NCBI RefSeq assembly: GCF_000245735.1
Contig: NZ_AHTH01000005.1
Location: forward strand, 310,001 to 374,000
Source: Alishewanella jeotgali KCTC 22429
GTDB lineage: Bacteria; Pseudomonadota; Gammaproteobacteria; Enterobacterales; Alteromonadaceae
Length of the DNA: 64,000 bases
Reading direction: 5' to 3'
In this document: positions 25,406 through 33,070 of the stretch, in pieces
Layout: every line of letters starts with the position of its first letter
Numbering within the stretch: the first letter of the stretch is position 1
Made by a program: the position numbers and the translations under genes
The notes under the pieces: model-generated
The model's database searches: none
What the model saw: only the letters and a program-made list of their open reading frames with translations
What the model was told of the DNA's origin: nothing

Positions 25406-26520
25406 TTTTCACCGAGGTTATGTATTGCGTTGATGATGTAATCTAAATCAGCTGGTTTTAATTTATGATGACAAGGAAGCTGAACCAAGCGGCTACGATA
25501 ACTTTCGCTGACCAAGCAGTCGCTGGCTGCAATCTCCTCCCAACGCAACACCTGAATTCTTTGCATTCGCAGACGCTGAAAATCTTGTTCATTTCGCAGT
25601 AAAAATGGCAATACATAAGGTGCTTCATCACCAACAGCTGGATAGAGACAACGACCTGCTGTGGTATCTGTCAAAGCATGCACCAGATAAAGGTAATTTG
25701 CTTGGCGTCTCGCTTTAACAACGTCCAGATTACTGCATCGCAAGATCTGCTTAGTGTGTCTAAAACTGGCAGAAGTGAGATCTGATGGCTGAAAATACTT
25801 ATAAACCGATCTTTCAGAGCATGTAGAGGCTTTGACATTTAACACGTCAGGCTTGCGCCTACTGACTTTCCTTATCAGCTTGGATATCCTTAGTAAAAAA
25901 GCAATGCCTTTGAGTTCCTCATACCAACTACAGTGCTGCGGCTGCAAGGTTGGTTGGTCGTGCATGTATAACAGACCACCATCTATGGTAGGTAACATTT
26001 TATTAATACTAGTGATTCGGGCGGCAATCCGTGGGTCAGGCTGTTGCAAGCCGGTAATAAAATCATTTAGTGCATGGGCACAGTCTTCAATAATCACTTT
26101 ATTCGCCGCGCTGCCAAGTGCGATTAATTGCTCAATATTTTGCTTAAAGCCAAAAAAACGCACGAGCAAACAGTGAGTAACGTCGGGCGTTAACAAACTT
26201 TGGAACAGCGTTAAATCGACCGTTAAATCAGTTTTCACTGGATAAAATTTAACCTGATATCCTGACCAAAGAAAAGGCTCAACCAAGGCCGGGCAATGAT
26301 AAGCGGGCAGTAGTACGGTATTCGTCAGTCCTTGTTGCATAAGCTGAAGTGCAGCAATGCCAATTGCGGCGCGACCATTGCGGGTAAAAGTACATTGTTT
26401 TAGCGTGTCTGGCTGCCAAAGCGGAAAAATGTCGGTTAAACCAAAGCCTGGTGTAGCTCGGATAACTGCTTCCGGAAAGTTTGTCGCATTTGCAATGACA
26501 GGGGAAAATTTAACATCCAT
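25402..26520 (-). CDS. DegT/DnrJ/EryC1-like aminotransferase
   Basis: A PLP-dependent aminotransferase of 372 residues from the ATG at 26520, which has a strong aggggg ribosome site. Longer in-frame starts to 26637 are possible but add a hydrophobic N-terminal piece and lack a good site. Family-like features are FTRNGRAAIGIAAL, VLLPAYHCPALVEPF, VIIEDCAHALND (the Asp that binds the pyridine nitrogen) and SINKMLPTIDGGLLYM, whose Lys fits the Schiff-base position (S..K.LP..DGG). Sugar aminotransferases of this family make amino sugars for surface glycans. It shares an operon with the GNAT gene. It is diverged, and a non-sugar substrate cannot be excluded. Confidence 0.75.
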   Translation of the reverse strand: MDVKFSPVIANATNFPEAVIRATPGFGLTDIFPLWQPDTLKQCTFTRNGRAAIGIAALQLMQQGLTNTVLLPAYHCPALVEPFLWSGYQVKFYPVKTDLTVDLTLFQSLLTPDVTHCLLVRFFGFKQNIEQLIALGSAANKVIIEDCAHALNDFITGLQQPDPRIAARITSINKMLPTIDGGLLYMHDQPTLQPQHCSWYEELKGIAFLLRISKLIRKVSRRKPDVLNVKASTCSERSVYKYFQPSDLTSASFRHTKQILRCSNLDVVKARRQANYLYLVHALTDTTAGRCLYPAVGDEAPYVLPFLLRNEQDFQRLRMQRIQVLRWEEIAASDCLVSESYRSRLVQLPCHHKLKPADLDYIINAIHNLGEN

Positions 26521-26720
26521 GTGTAACGAGCCCCCTAATAACATAACAGTCATGCTAACATTAAGCACCAAAGCCGTACAACCTTGCTTTATAAGCTTTA
26601 CTTTAAATTGTACTACTTGGTTTGCTGAAGTATGCAAGGTAATATCTAAATTATGGCTTTATTACCTGAAGCGCTGCACATAGCCAAGCATTATAGTGAC
26701 ATAGAATTTCAGGAGAGCAA

Positions 26721-27560
26721 ATGCAAAAGGACCTGGCAATACCTAATAGCGCTCTACGAAATGGCTTTATTGAACTAAGCTGTGGTCGGTGCTTTTTACT
26801 GACACACATATTTCTAGATTCGACTTCAGCCGTTATCGCCCTTCCCCCCTTCGCCGAAGAAATAAATAAAACCCGGCATCTGGTCGGCAACACCATGCGT
26901 CAACTCTCTGCGGCTGGGTTGAGTTGTTTTATGCTGGATAATTATGGCACCGGCGATAGTGAGGGAGATCTGGATACCGCATCTACAGCCATTTGGCGCG
27001 AAGACATCGTACAACTGCTGCGGCAATTGCAACAACAAGGCTTTACCGAAGTTAGCTTTGTCGCCATCCGTTTTGGCGCCTTACAACTATTTGATCTGTT
27101 AAACTCTTCCCCCATGCCACTTACCGTTAAACAGATAGTGTTATGGCAACCCTTTTTTGAAGTGGCTAAATTCTGGCAGCAATTTGCCAGAATTAGAGTG
27201 GCAGAGGCGATGGCTAGAGGCGAGAAACTAAGCCAAAAAGAACTCGAGCAGCAGCTTAATAATGGAAACACTATCGAAATTGCCGGCTATCCAATCAGCC
27301 CGGCGTTTTACCAAAGTTTGCTAAAGATGCAAACGCAGTTACCTACGGCACTTAACTCTCTAGCAGTGAGCTGGTTTGAAACCTCACAACTGGACAGCAT
27401 TGCCCTGCCAGTGCAAAAAATGCGGGATACGCTTCAGCACGTCTGTGAGCTACAATTTTATCAGCTAAAAGCAGATCCTTACTGGCAAACCAATGAGTTG
27501 GCCAGCGCAGATGAACTTATTAGACTTACAATTCATCAGCTCACGACGATGCCAGCATGA
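26721..27560 (+). CDS. Exosortase A system-associated alpha/beta hydrolase 2
   Basis: A 279-residue alpha/beta-hydrolase-like protein. The segment IALPPFAEEINKTRHLVGNTM followed by LDNYGTGDSEGDL matches the hydrolase 2 family of exosortase A loci (TIGR03101, from memory). The nucleophile elbow reads VAIRFGAL, with Arg-Phe where a Gly-x-Ser-x-Gly serine would be expected, so the usual catalytic serine seems to be absent. The start is the ATG at 26721, well placed after AGGAGAG. It overlaps hydrolase 1 by 4 bp. The pair is a recurrent companion of XrtA polysaccharide genes with no proven substrate; ester hydrolysis or acyl transfer is a guess. Confidence 0.85.
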   Translation: MQKDLAIPNSALRNGFIELSCGRCFLLTHIFLDSTSAVIALPPFAEEINKTRHLVGNTMRQLSAAGLSCFMLDNYGTGDSEGDLDTASTAIWREDIVQLLRQLQQQGFTEVSFVAIRFGALQLFDLLNSSPMPLTVKQIVLWQPFFEVAKFWQQFARIRVAEAMARGEKLSQKELEQQLNNGNTIEIAGYPISPAFYQSLLKMQTQLPTALNSLAVSWFETSQLDSIALPVQKMRDTLQHVCELQFYQLKADPYWQTNELASADELIRLTIHQLTTMPA

Positions 27561-28450
27561 CAGAACGTTATATCAATATAAATACCGAAAATTCTGCTCT
27601 CAGTGCAATACTGCATACGCCTGAATTGAATTCGGGTACGGAGTCAATAGATATCGGGGTATTGGTCCTAGTTGGAGGGCCGCAATACCGTGTAGGCAGC
27701 CACCGGCAATTTGTGAAATTAAGTCGGGCACTTGCCGCACAAGGCATAATCTCAATGCGACTGGATACCTCCGGCATGGGCGACAGTGGCGGTAAAGCGA
27801 AGCCCTTTTTTCAACAAAGTGCTGACATAGAACTGGCTATCGAACACTTTTTTATGACCTGTCCACAGCTGAAGCAGCTGGTGCTCTGGGGGCTATGTGA
27901 TGCCGCCAGTGCTATTTTAATTAAGCTAAACCGGCCAGATTCAAGGATTAGCGGAGTCGTTCTATTAAATCCCTGGGTTCGACAAACACAAAGCCATGCC
28001 CAAACCATGCTTAAGCACTATTACCTGAAGCGTTTAATCAGCAAAGAATTTTGGCAAAAACTGCTTAAAGGCGGTTTAAAACTGACAGACAGTCTGGCCT
28101 CTTTAACGCAAACCCTTAAGGCCAGCCGGGCTAAACCTCAAACCAATAACCTTCCTCGCCCCACTACTTTACATGTAACCGAGCAAACTTACGTTTCAGC
28201 AATGCTTAGCGGCTGGCAAAGCTTTGGTGGCAAAGTACTGGTTATCACCAGTGGCAATGATTTAACCGCACAAGAGTTTCTCGAGCTATGTGCTGCTGAT
28301 CAAAATTGGCAGCAATGTTTAAAGCATTCAGCAAGGGAACATTTGCCTGATGCAAACCATACTTTTGCCAGCGCTATCTGGCGCCAGAGAGTTGAACAAT
28401 GCACTATAGGTTTTGTAAAAAATACCTCTGATGTAATAATCGATAACTAG
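27557..28450 (+). CDS. Exosortase A system-associated alpha/beta hydrolase 1
   Basis: A 297-residue alpha/beta hydrolase. VLVGGPQYRVGSHRQFVKLS, LDTSGMGDSGG and LVLWGLCDAASA match the hydrolase 1 family of exosortase A loci (TIGR03100, from memory). The nucleophile elbow position G-L-C-D-A suggests Cys instead of Ser as nucleophile. A late DANHTFAS supplies a His of the expected catalytic triad. It is translationally coupled to hydrolase 2. The IS66 element lies 162 bp downstream and could have separated this pair from the acyl-activation genes beyond 31 kb, which lie on the opposite strand. Confidence 0.87.
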   Translation: MTERYININTENSALSAILHTPELNSGTESIDIGVLVLVGGPQYRVGSHRQFVKLSRALAAQGIISMRLDTSGMGDSGGKAKPFFQQSADIELAIEHFFMTCPQLKQLVLWGLCDAASAILIKLNRPDSRISGVVLLNPWVRQTQSHAQTMLKHYYLKRLISKEFWQKLLKGGLKLTDSLASLTQTLKASRAKPQTNNLPRPTTLHVTEQTYVSAMLSGWQSFGGKVLVITSGNDLTAQEFLELCAADQNWQQCLKHSAREHLPDANHTFASAIWRQRVEQCTIGFVKNTSDVIIDN

Positions 28451-28458
28451 AACTAAAG

Positions 28459-28608
28459 CTACAGCAGAAGACTGAGCATTTTTTTGAGTTCACGCTTAAC
28501 TCTTGGTATTAGTTCGGGTTTTATTGGATGGTTTATTTCTCCACCTGGGTCGCACTTGTCTACAAAAACGCGATCCATTCTTGTGTTATTTGCGACATAG
28601 ACATGCAT
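28459..28608 (-). pseudogene. Small ORF (49 aa) whose ribosome site was displaced by the IS66 insertion
   Basis: On the minus strand an ATG at 28608 opens a 49-residue frame (MHVYVANNTRMDRVFVDK at the start; a KRELKKML helix near the end; stop at 28459). The ATG lies inside the 8 bp target duplication. If the IS is removed in thought, the right flank puts GAGGTGAGGTT directly before that ATG, a good ribosome site that now sits 2.4 kb away at 31071-31087. The ORF would then have been the last gene of the minus-strand operon ending at 31146. No family is recognised, and a chance ORF of this length is quite possible. Confidence 0.35.
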
Positions 28609-28612
28609 AACC
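28605..28612. repeat. Left target-site duplication of IS66 element
   Basis: GCATAACC directly abuts the left inverted repeat and is repeated exactly at 31071-31078 after the right inverted repeat. Eight base pairs is the usual duplication length for the IS66 family, so this defines the insertion precisely. Confidence 0.95.
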
Positions 28613-28648
28613 GTAAGCGTCCGGCGATCACAGGTAGGTGTTCTAATT

Positions 28649-28680
28649 TAAGTGTCCACTTAATTTTTAGTGGACACTTA
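28649..28680. terminator. Perfect 12 bp hairpin at IS66 left end
   Basis: TAAGTGTCCACT (28649-28660) and its exact complement (28669-28680) enclose an 8-base loop. It lies between the tnpC stop and the left end of the IS. It could end tnp transcription or block transcription entering from outside; an arm this perfect might also be a relic of another element's inverted repeats. Confidence 0.6.
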
Positions 28681-28685
28681 GTGTC

Positions 28686-30251
28686 TTAGATCGCATCACC
28701 TGGCTGGACAGATAAGTCGATGTTCCAGGGTAACAGTTCATCAATGCGGTTGATCGGATGATTACCGATACGTTTTAACACGGCAGTTAAATACGCATTG
28801 GGATTGATGCCATTGAGCTTGGCGGTGCCAAGTATCGAATACAGCACGGCGGCCCGTTCCCCTCCGCCAACAGAGCCGGCAAACAGGTAGTTTTTCCGAC
28901 CCAGGGCGATGGGCCGTAATGACCGCTCCGCACTGTTGTTATCTATCTCAGCATAACCATTATCCACGTACGCCACCAACGCGTCCCATTGCTTTAGTGC
29001 ATATTGGATAGCTTTAGACAACGCAGAGCCTTTTGATAAGGTGCGCAGGGTTGTCTGTAACCAGTTGTTAAACTGTACCAGGATAGGTTTTGCCTGCAGA
29101 CTTCGCAGGCGCTGTCGTTCATCCGGTGGTTGCCCTCGCGCCTGTTTCTCAATCACATACAGTGATTGGATTATGGTCAGGGCTTCTTCTGCCAAGGGGG
29201 ACGGGCCGGATTGGGTAATGTCATAGAACTTACGCCGCACATGGGCCCAACAACCATGCTGGGTGATGTGGTTTTGGTATAAGGCATTGTAACCGGCATA
29301 GGCATCAGCCTGCAGCGAACCTTTATACCCGGTTAAATGGGCAGTGGGGTGCAGACTTTTTCTATCTTCACTGTATTGCAGCCACACGGCAGGCGGTGTG
29401 GTATCGCCCCAGGAACGACCATCACGCACATACGTCCAATAGCGACCGGTTTGCGTGCGGCCTTTTCCTGGTGATAAGGTTGGCGCGGTCGTGTCATCCG
29501 CATAGATATGTTGACCGGCTTTGACATGGCGTCCAATCGCCTCAGCAAGGGGCGTTAATAATGCACCGGATTGACCAACCCAGTCTGCCAGCGTCGAGCG
29601 CTCGATATCAATGCCTTCCCGCTCCATCCGCTCAGCCTGACGGTACAGTGGTTGATGGTCGAGGTATTTATCGACAATCACTTGTGTCAGCAATGCTGCG
29701 CTGGCCAGGCCTTTTTTAATCACCCGCTCCGGAGCCTGACCTTGTACCAGCGTGTCGCAGTGCTGGCAGCTGAACTTAGGGCGTACAATGCGGATAACCC
29801 GATAAGATGCGGGTACGACATCCAACATTTCAGAGACATCCTCACCGATATGGGTTAATTCGCCCTGACATGCCGGACACTGGCAAGGTGCATCAACACG
29901 CTTTTCTTCACGTGGTAACTGTGCCGGTAAGGTCACACGACGACGCGCAGTGGCTTTCTCTTCGACAGCGCCATCGGTAAGTTTCGGTAAGGCGGCCGTC
30001 TGCATCTCCAGCTCTTCTAACTGCAATTCCAGTTGATGGATTTGCTTGTCCAGATGCTCCGAGGAACGACCAAAACGGGCGCGCTTTAATACAGCTAATT
30101 GATGGCGTAATGACGCAATAACCGTGTCTTGCTGGGCAAGCGTTTCCTGCAGTTGCAGGATAATCGCCTGCAACTGTTTCGGGTCATTGGGTAAGGTAGG
30201 TGCCAGCATTTTCATGCGGCGTATTATAGCAAAAAGCGATGGATAACTCAT
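28686..30251 (-). CDS. tnpC: IS66 transposase TnpC
   Basis: The DDE transposase of the IS66 element, up to 521 residues. The N-terminus has a coiled-coil LQLQETLAQQDTVIASLRHQL, then a zinc-ribbon CQCPACQGELTHIGE and CQHCDTLVQGQAPERVI. Catalytic acidic residues are visible at IYADDTTAPTL, LQADAYAGYNALY and NNSAERSLRPIALGRKNYLF. The open frame begins at 30251 without an obvious ribosome site; the start may be ATG 30215 (MKMLAPTLPNDP), the usual start in the family. It ends just before the hairpin at the left IS end. Confidence 0.95.
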   Translation of the reverse strand: MSYPSLFAIIRRMKMLAPTLPNDPKQLQAIILQLQETLAQQDTVIASLRHQLAVLKRARFGRSSEHLDKQIHQLELQLEELEMQTAALPKLTDGAVEEKATARRRVTLPAQLPREEKRVDAPCQCPACQGELTHIGEDVSEMLDVVPASYRVIRIVRPKFSCQHCDTLVQGQAPERVIKKGLASAALLTQVIVDKYLDHQPLYRQAERMEREGIDIERSTLADWVGQSGALLTPLAEAIGRHVKAGQHIYADDTTAPTLSPGKGRTQTGRYWTYVRDGRSWGDTTPPAVWLQYSEDRKSLHPTAHLTGYKGSLQADAYAGYNALYQNHITQHGCWAHVRRKFYDITQSGPSPLAEEALTIIQSLYVIEKQARGQPPDERQRLRSLQAKPILVQFNNWLQTTLRTLSKGSALSKAIQYALKQWDALVAYVDNGYAEIDNNSAERSLRPIALGRKNYLFAGSVGGGERAAVLYSILGTAKLNGINPNAYLTAVLKRIGNHPINRIDELLPWNIDLSVQPGDAI

Positions 30252-30264
30252 TGATTAATTGTAT

Positions 30265-30612
30265 TTAAGCTGTGTTTTTTGGCGTATTTTTTCTGGCGGG
30301 CGGACGCCAGTCTAAGCCTTCAAGCAGTAGCGCTAACTCCGCTTGGGTTAAATGCACAGCACCGGATTTTGCGACAGGCCAGACGAACTGTCCCTGCTCA
30401 AGACGCTTGTAGAATAAACACAAGCCCTGACCATCCCACCACAGTAATTTCACCCGGTCACTACGCCGTCCGCGAAAGACAAACACATGACCACTGAAAG
30501 GGTCTTTTTGCAGGACGTGCTGCGCCATGGCAGCCAGGCCATCAAACCCTTTGCGCATATCGGTGAAACCCGCACACAGCCAGATACGCACATCACGCGA
30601 TAACATCATCAT
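30265..30612 (-). CDS. tnpB: IS66 accessory protein TnpB
   Basis: A 115-residue IS66 Orf2-type protein. VRIWLCAGFTDMRKGFDGLA and HVFVFRGRRSDRVKLLWWDGQGLCLFYKRLEQG are the family hallmarks. It overlaps tnpA by 4 bp (ATGA) and needs tnpA and tnpC for transposition in studied members. Length is normal. Confidence 0.95.
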   Translation of the reverse strand: MMMLSRDVRIWLCAGFTDMRKGFDGLAAMAQHVLQKDPFSGHVFVFRGRRSDRVKLLWWDGQGLCLFYKRLEQGQFVWPVAKSGAVHLTQAELALLLEGLDWRPPARKNTPKNTA

Positions 30613-30986
30613 GATAACGCTGCCACCAGTTGCGCTAACAGGGCCGGTGTCGCCTCGTGCAACATCAACTGATGACCACTTCGAAATGACACCGTGATGG
30701 CAGCTTTAGGCAAAACGGGGGCTGCTGCATTAGCCGGGCGGACGCTGACAGGTAGAAAAGCTGAAGCAGCTACAGGCGCATCCGGTTCACCTTTAGCGCG
30801 TCTGACCCACAAAGCCTGACCCGCCTCAGCTTCACGCATCCAGCGAAATACCTGGTTGGTGTTCACATCGTATTTGCGGGCTAATTCAGAAACGGACAGT
30901 GTACGCTCTTTGGATTCTCGGACAATCTGCCATTTAAACTCAGGGGAAAAGACCCGGCGCACATCGGGGTGTTTTAAAGCTGTCAT
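30609..30986 (-). CDS. tnpA: IS66 accessory protein TnpA
   Basis: A 125-residue protein with an N-terminal helix-turn-helix (FSPEFKWQIVRESKERTLSV, then ELARKYDVNTNQVFRWMREAE) as in IS66 Orf1/TnpA. It is the first gene of the IS66 operon; 84 bp separate its start from the right end of the element, where the operon promoter should be. The frame is intact. Confidence 0.93.
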   Translation of the reverse strand: MTALKHPDVRRVFSPEFKWQIVRESKERTLSVSELARKYDVNTNQVFRWMREAEAGQALWVRRAKGEPDAPVAASAFLPVSVRPANAAAPVLPKAAITVSFRSGHQLMLHEATPALLAQLVAALS

Positions 30987-31070
30987 TCATAAGTCCTCAC
31001 AGTTGGCAACAGTGAGCACTATGATGCGTGATCAGTTAGCAAATAAAAGATGTGTTCGCCGGACGCTTAC

Positions 31071-31078
31071 GCATAACC
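31071..31078. repeat. Right target-site duplication of IS66 element
   Basis: GCATAACC repeats the left copy at 28605-28612 with no mismatch. It also contains, on the minus strand, the start codon of the small ORF noted at 28459-28608. Confidence 0.95.
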
Positions 31079-31145
31079 TCACCTCACTATGGACAATAAA
31101 TCACACACGCTTTTTTTGAAAAATCTAAACGTTACTTTAAGGTAG

Positions 31146-32015
31146 TTAAGCTAACACCGCCCAGCGTAATAAAGCTGCTTTCGGCCAGATTAAAAGCACA
31201 CGTTGAGGCTGATACTTACCTTGCTGAAACAACTGCTGCCGATGTCTCGATTTAACCAAGGCATCGCCGCTGGTGTCGATTCCGCAATAGAAAGCTTGGG
31301 CACCGAGCTCGATTAAACCTTGATTCAGATAGGCCAGATGTGGGCTAATCTCCGCCAGTTGAGGATCGCGTAACCAACTAACCGAGAACACCCCTTTAAT
31401 AGATGGATATTGCTTTAACATTTCGGCAATTAATTGGTAAGCATGCTGCCAGCCATTGTGATCAAAAGCCGGTAACAGCGGTAGATGAACATGAGTTTGA
31501 TAGTAACCCACGCGTCCACCCAGCTGCTGAAGTAATCTAATAAAGCGCCAGCTCTGGCGAATATCCAGCGACAAGCCCTGGCGCAAACTAATACCTGAAT
31601 AGCAGTCAACCAAAGCGGGACCGGCTGGAAATAACTTTAAGCGTGCCAGGGCCAGATCTTTATAGAACACATCCGGGGCATAATCTTGCCACTGTGACGT
31701 GACAACAAATTGACAAATTCTCTCGATCTGGCGACGAAACTCAGCCTGAATACCTTGCGGATAAGCTGTTGAGAACATCTGAGCAAGATGTTGCTGTAAA
31801 AATGCCAGGATCAACCAGCTTTTTGCCGCAGACACTTGCTCAGAAGTATTGTTCTGGTTGAGCGATGCTAATACCTGCGCAATAGCATGATCATGATAAG
31901 GGCTAACCCGGTTGAATTGCGTTTGACACTCTTGTACTAACTGTTGCAGCTGAATACGAGTCACTTCCGGCACAGCGGGCTGTAAGTCGGCGAGCTGCTG
32001 CGCTAAACTGTCCAT
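31146..32015 (-). CDS. Unrecognised protein linked to the XrtA acyl-activation operon
   Basis: A protein of 289 residues from the ATG at 32015, which overlaps the deacetylase stop (TGATG) and has GTGAGG 7-8 bases upstream; a longer start at 32063 would add 16 residues. No family was recognised. It is soluble and Gln/Leu-rich in the N-terminal half. The C-terminal half has distinct conserved-looking blocks: ARLKLFPAGPALVDCYSGISL, GYYQTHVHLPLLPAFDHNGW, GVFSVSWLRDPQLAEISPHL and GAQAFYCGIDTSGDALVKSRH, ending with RVLLIWPKAALLRWAVLA. Several His, Asp and Cys residues in these blocks could be catalytic. Operon position suggests it uses or modifies the product of the ligase and decarboxylase upstream. 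Confidence 0.7.
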   Translation of the reverse strand: MDSLAQQLADLQPAVPEVTRIQLQQLVQECQTQFNRVSPYHDHAIAQVLASLNQNNTSEQVSAAKSWLILAFLQQHLAQMFSTAYPQGIQAEFRRQIERICQFVVTSQWQDYAPDVFYKDLALARLKLFPAGPALVDCYSGISLRQGLSLDIRQSWRFIRLLQQLGGRVGYYQTHVHLPLLPAFDHNGWQHAYQLIAEMLKQYPSIKGVFSVSWLRDPQLAEISPHLAYLNQGLIELGAQAFYCGIDTSGDALVKSRHRQQLFQQGKYQPQRVLLIWPKAALLRWAVLA

Positions 32016-33070
32016 CAGCGCCTCACTAAGCGCAGAGTGCGCCGTTTTATCAGCCGTAAACACTCCAGCACACCGGTAACCTCAGCCTCAAACAACAATT
32101 GGCTAATATTCTCACCATCTAAAAACCGTGGCAAAAAATAACGATCAGTGTGTTTGGTGACAAAACCGGGGGCACAGGTCGTTGCGGATTGTATACCAGC
32201 TTGCTGCAGTAGCATGGCCGCCTGGCGAGTATGCTGACCGGACGGGTAACAAAAGTGTTGAAAATCCCCCGCGCAGATCCGAGTTAAGCTGGCTCTATTG
32301 TCTGCTATGTCCTGTAAAAACGACTCCGCTGATGAAAATTCCATTCTATGCCGATGGGTATGTAATTGTAAGTCGACACCTTGCTCTGCCAATTTCGTTA
32401 GCTCTGAGCTAGTTAATAAATTAAAACAACGTTGTTGCAAGTGATGCTCAATATCGACCCGCAGGCTTTGCGCTAACAATCGAACATAGTCTAGTCGCTC
32501 GCTAAGCCCTGGCAAGCTGGTAAAGTATGCAAAAACTTGAACATAGAGGATTTCTCGCTCAGCTTTGCTGGTAAAGGGTACCCACTGGGGCTGTTGCTTA
32601 AGCTGCAGTTGGCTTAAATCCACTTGCTCTAGTGAGCTCTTATAAAAAATATAACGCATCACCACATTTAGCACTGGCTGATTTTTTTCTACATAGTAGC
32701 TGGTGACGTAAAGTGTAAACGGCATCGACAACTCGGCTAACAACGGTGCCGCTTTGGCGCCGGTAGAGTACCAACCATCATCAAAGGTAATCACAACTGT
32801 ATTAGCTGGCAATTGCTGGCGATCTAATGCCTCTAGTGCTGCACTCAACGGCATTACTGTATAGCCTTGCTGTTTAAGATAACGCAGCCGCTGTTGTAGG
32901 GTGTCGGGGGTAATAAACAGATTGGGGTTAAAACCAGCCTCGTCAAACAAGGACACGCCATGGTAAGCCAGGATCAGCAAACGTCGGCGCATTAACAAGC
33001 GTGTCAATCTGAAAACGCCAGCTGCACGCAGTAGCAACAACAGCCGCTCTTTCAGCTTTTCCGTGTTCAC
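32015..33070 (-). CDS. Polysaccharide deacetylase family protein
   Basis: A 351-residue carbohydrate esterase family 4-type protein. NodB-like motifs are LAYHGVSLFDE, VITFDDGWYSTGAKAAPLL with the Asp pair, DLQLHTHRHRM with His ligands, and CYPSGQ. I place the start at a GTG (33070) overlapping the decarboxylase stop by 4 bp (GTGA); a longer frame to 33160 would lie within the upstream gene. It overlaps the downstream unknown gene by one base. The long central insertion (about residues 130-220) and the decarboxylase linkage set it apart from the deacetylase at 23401, so its substrate may be a small activated amino compound instead of a polymer. Confidence 0.83.
   Translation of the reverse strand: MNTEKLKERLLLLLRAAGVFRLTRLLMRRRLLILAYHGVSLFDEAGFNPNLFITPDTLQQRLRYLKQQGYTVMPLSAALEALDRQQLPANTVVITFDDGWYSTGAKAAPLLAELSMPFTLYVTSYYVEKNQPVLNVVMRYIFYKSSLEQVDLSQLQLKQQPQWVPFTSKAEREILYVQVFAYFTSLPGLSERLDYVRLLAQSLRVDIEHHLQQRCFNLLTSSELTKLAEQGVDLQLHTHRHRMEFSSAESFLQDIADNRASLTRICAGDFQHFCYPSGQHTRQAAMLLQQAGIQSATTCAPGFVTKHTDRYFLPRFLDGENISQLLFEAEVTGVLECLRLIKRRTLRLVRR

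Larger units (their letters stand above)
28613..31070 (-). mobile_element. Complete IS66-family insertion sequence (2458 bp)
   Basis: The element is bounded by 20 bp terminal inverted repeats: 28613-28632 reads GTAAGCGTCCGGCGATCACA, and the complement of 31051-31070 is the same except one base (A for T at position 16). The GTAAGCG tip and 8 bp GCATAACC target duplications are typical of IS66. Inside, on the minus strand, are tnpA, tnpB and tnpC, all open and overlapping or closely spaced as in functional copies. No frameshift is seen, so the element looks recent and possibly active. It sits in an intergenic site between hydrolase 1 and the unknown gene at 31146. Confidence 0.96.

Noticed and set aside
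28649-28680. CRISPR-like or satellite repeat
   Set aside because: It is a single inverted repeat, with no repeated spacer units.
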